Assembly (NCBI GenBank): GCA_020073485.1
Contig: JAIQFB010000002.1
Span: 164,505 to 228,504, forward strand
DNA from: Terriglobia bacterium
GTDB taxonomy: Bacteria > Acidobacteriota > Terriglobia > Acidiferrales > UBA7541
DNA length: 64,000 nt
Direction of reading: 5' to 3'
Under the pieces are notes generated by a model. The model ran no database searches, was not told where the DNA came from, and saw only the letters and a program-made list of their open reading frames with translations. Positions 63,501 through 64,000 of the stretch are shown here, piece after piece. How positions within the stretch are numbered: the first letter of the stretch is position 1; each line of letters opens with the position of its first letter. The translations under genes and the position numbers were made by a program.

Positions 63501-63900
63501 CAAGACACACGAGAATCTGAAAAACGCCTTCGCCAGCGAAGCTCAGGCTAATCGCCGCTATGTGTATTTTGCCAACCAAGCCGACGTCGAGGGCTATCCT
63601 GATATCGCTGGACTATTTCGTGATACGGCAGAGGGGGAAGCAAGCCACGCGAACGGACACCTCGACTACTTAAGAAAGCTAGGGGATCCGATCACTGACT
63701 TACCGATAGGCACCACGGCAAGCAACATAGAAGCCTCAATCGTCCGAGAAACGTACGAGTACACCGACTTGTATCCAACGATGGCCAAGACTGCGCGGGA
63801 AGAAGGGTTTTCCGATATCGCTGAATGGTTTGAGACACTGGCCAAGGCGGAAAAGAGCCATGCCAGCCGCTTCAGTCGAGGCCGCAAGTCCCTCGGATAA
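63481..63900 (+). CDS. Rubrerythrin, diiron domain only
   Basis: 139 aa from ATG 63481, within the last codons of the glycosidase gene. A four-helix diiron ferritin-like domain is present: [44 protein letters not shown] and [11 protein letters not shown] supply the usual Glu/His ligands. The C-terminal rubredoxin domain is missing, so electrons must come from another donor, as in sulerythrin-type proteins. It acts as a peroxidase in low-oxygen or oxidative stress. Not truncated; it ends normally before 63901. The last 100 nt of the window show no further feature. Confidence 0.94.
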   Translation: MAILKGSKTHENLKNAFASEAQANRRYVYFANQADVEGYPDIAGLFRDTAEGEASHANGHLDYLRKLGDPITDLPIGTTASNIEASIVRETYEYTDLYPTMAKTAREEGFSDIAEWFETLAKAEKSHASRFSRGRKSLG

Positions 63901-64000
63901 GGCGGGGATGAGCATCTCTCCGGCTTAATGAGCTAACCGCAACGCTCTCGTGAGTCTTCGCCAATCGCTGCTTCTATTGGCAAACCGCTTACACGATTCA

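Overview
The window looks like a chromosomal segment of a soil Acidobacteriota (Terriglobia; Solibacter/Bryobacter/Koribacter-like). The reasons are two very large Oar-type TonB receptors with an N-terminal carboxypeptidase-regulatory domain, many secreted proteins of unknown function (DUF6152, DUF6644, NHL propellers), multi-Ig/LamG exoproteins, GC-rich coding DNA, and intergenic palindromes of a type common in that phylum. This placement is inferred from gene content, not from a marker gene. No rRNA, tRNA or CRISPR was seen.

Layout, left part (1-39.6 kb, GC-rich, catabolic and secreted functions). An IS3-family element (23-1301) lies at the left edge. It is followed by a secreted NHL propeller, a DUF6152 plus partner gene pair, a TonB receptor, a SnoaL-like protein, a second (opposing) TonB receptor, a Tat-exported alpha/beta hydrolase, and a second DUF6152 plus partner pair. 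Next come two molybdenum hydroxylase loci: a 2Fe-2S/Mo fusion, and a four-gene FAD/2Fe-2S/split-Mo operon. An AT-richer DUF3800 gene sits between them. Then follow a secreted hydrolase, a 1515-residue Ig/LamG exoprotein, a small lytic-transglycosylase-like protein, a multicopper oxidase with two DUF6644 membrane proteins, a third DUF6152, a TauD-type dioxygenase and an O-methyltransferase. Together these suggest uptake and oxidative or hydrolytic breakdown of organic (possibly aromatic) compounds, but no substrate can be named from sequence.

Layout, right part (39.6-64 kb, visibly less GC-rich, stress functions). Here are a dienelactone-hydrolase pseudogene, an M50/CBS intramembrane protease, a BamE-like lipoprotein, an ankyrin protein, a DUF4105 protein, a YbhGFSR-like ABC exporter operon, two UspA proteins, two YbaK-type deacylases, a primary-type sigma factor paralog, a triple-BON protein, a zinc-ribbon miniprotein, a basic histone-like peptide, nicotinate phosphoribosyltransferase, a GH63-like glycosidase and a rubrerythrin. 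Several promoters in this part, and one at 36.0 kb, carry a palindrome of the form GTGA-N6-TCAC, as expected for a CRP/FNR-superfamily regulator. I read this part as a coordinately regulated stress/low-oxygen survival island; its regulator is not in the window.

Most striking: (1) the shared GTGA-N6-TCAC operator set; (2) three DUF6152 paralogs that all expose an N-terminal His-His-Gly after signal-peptide removal, suggesting a metal (copper?) site; (3) a Mo-hydroxylase large subunit split into two translationally coupled ORFs; (4) an internal LamG+Ig segment duplication in the exoprotein; (5) several gene remnants in the stress island.
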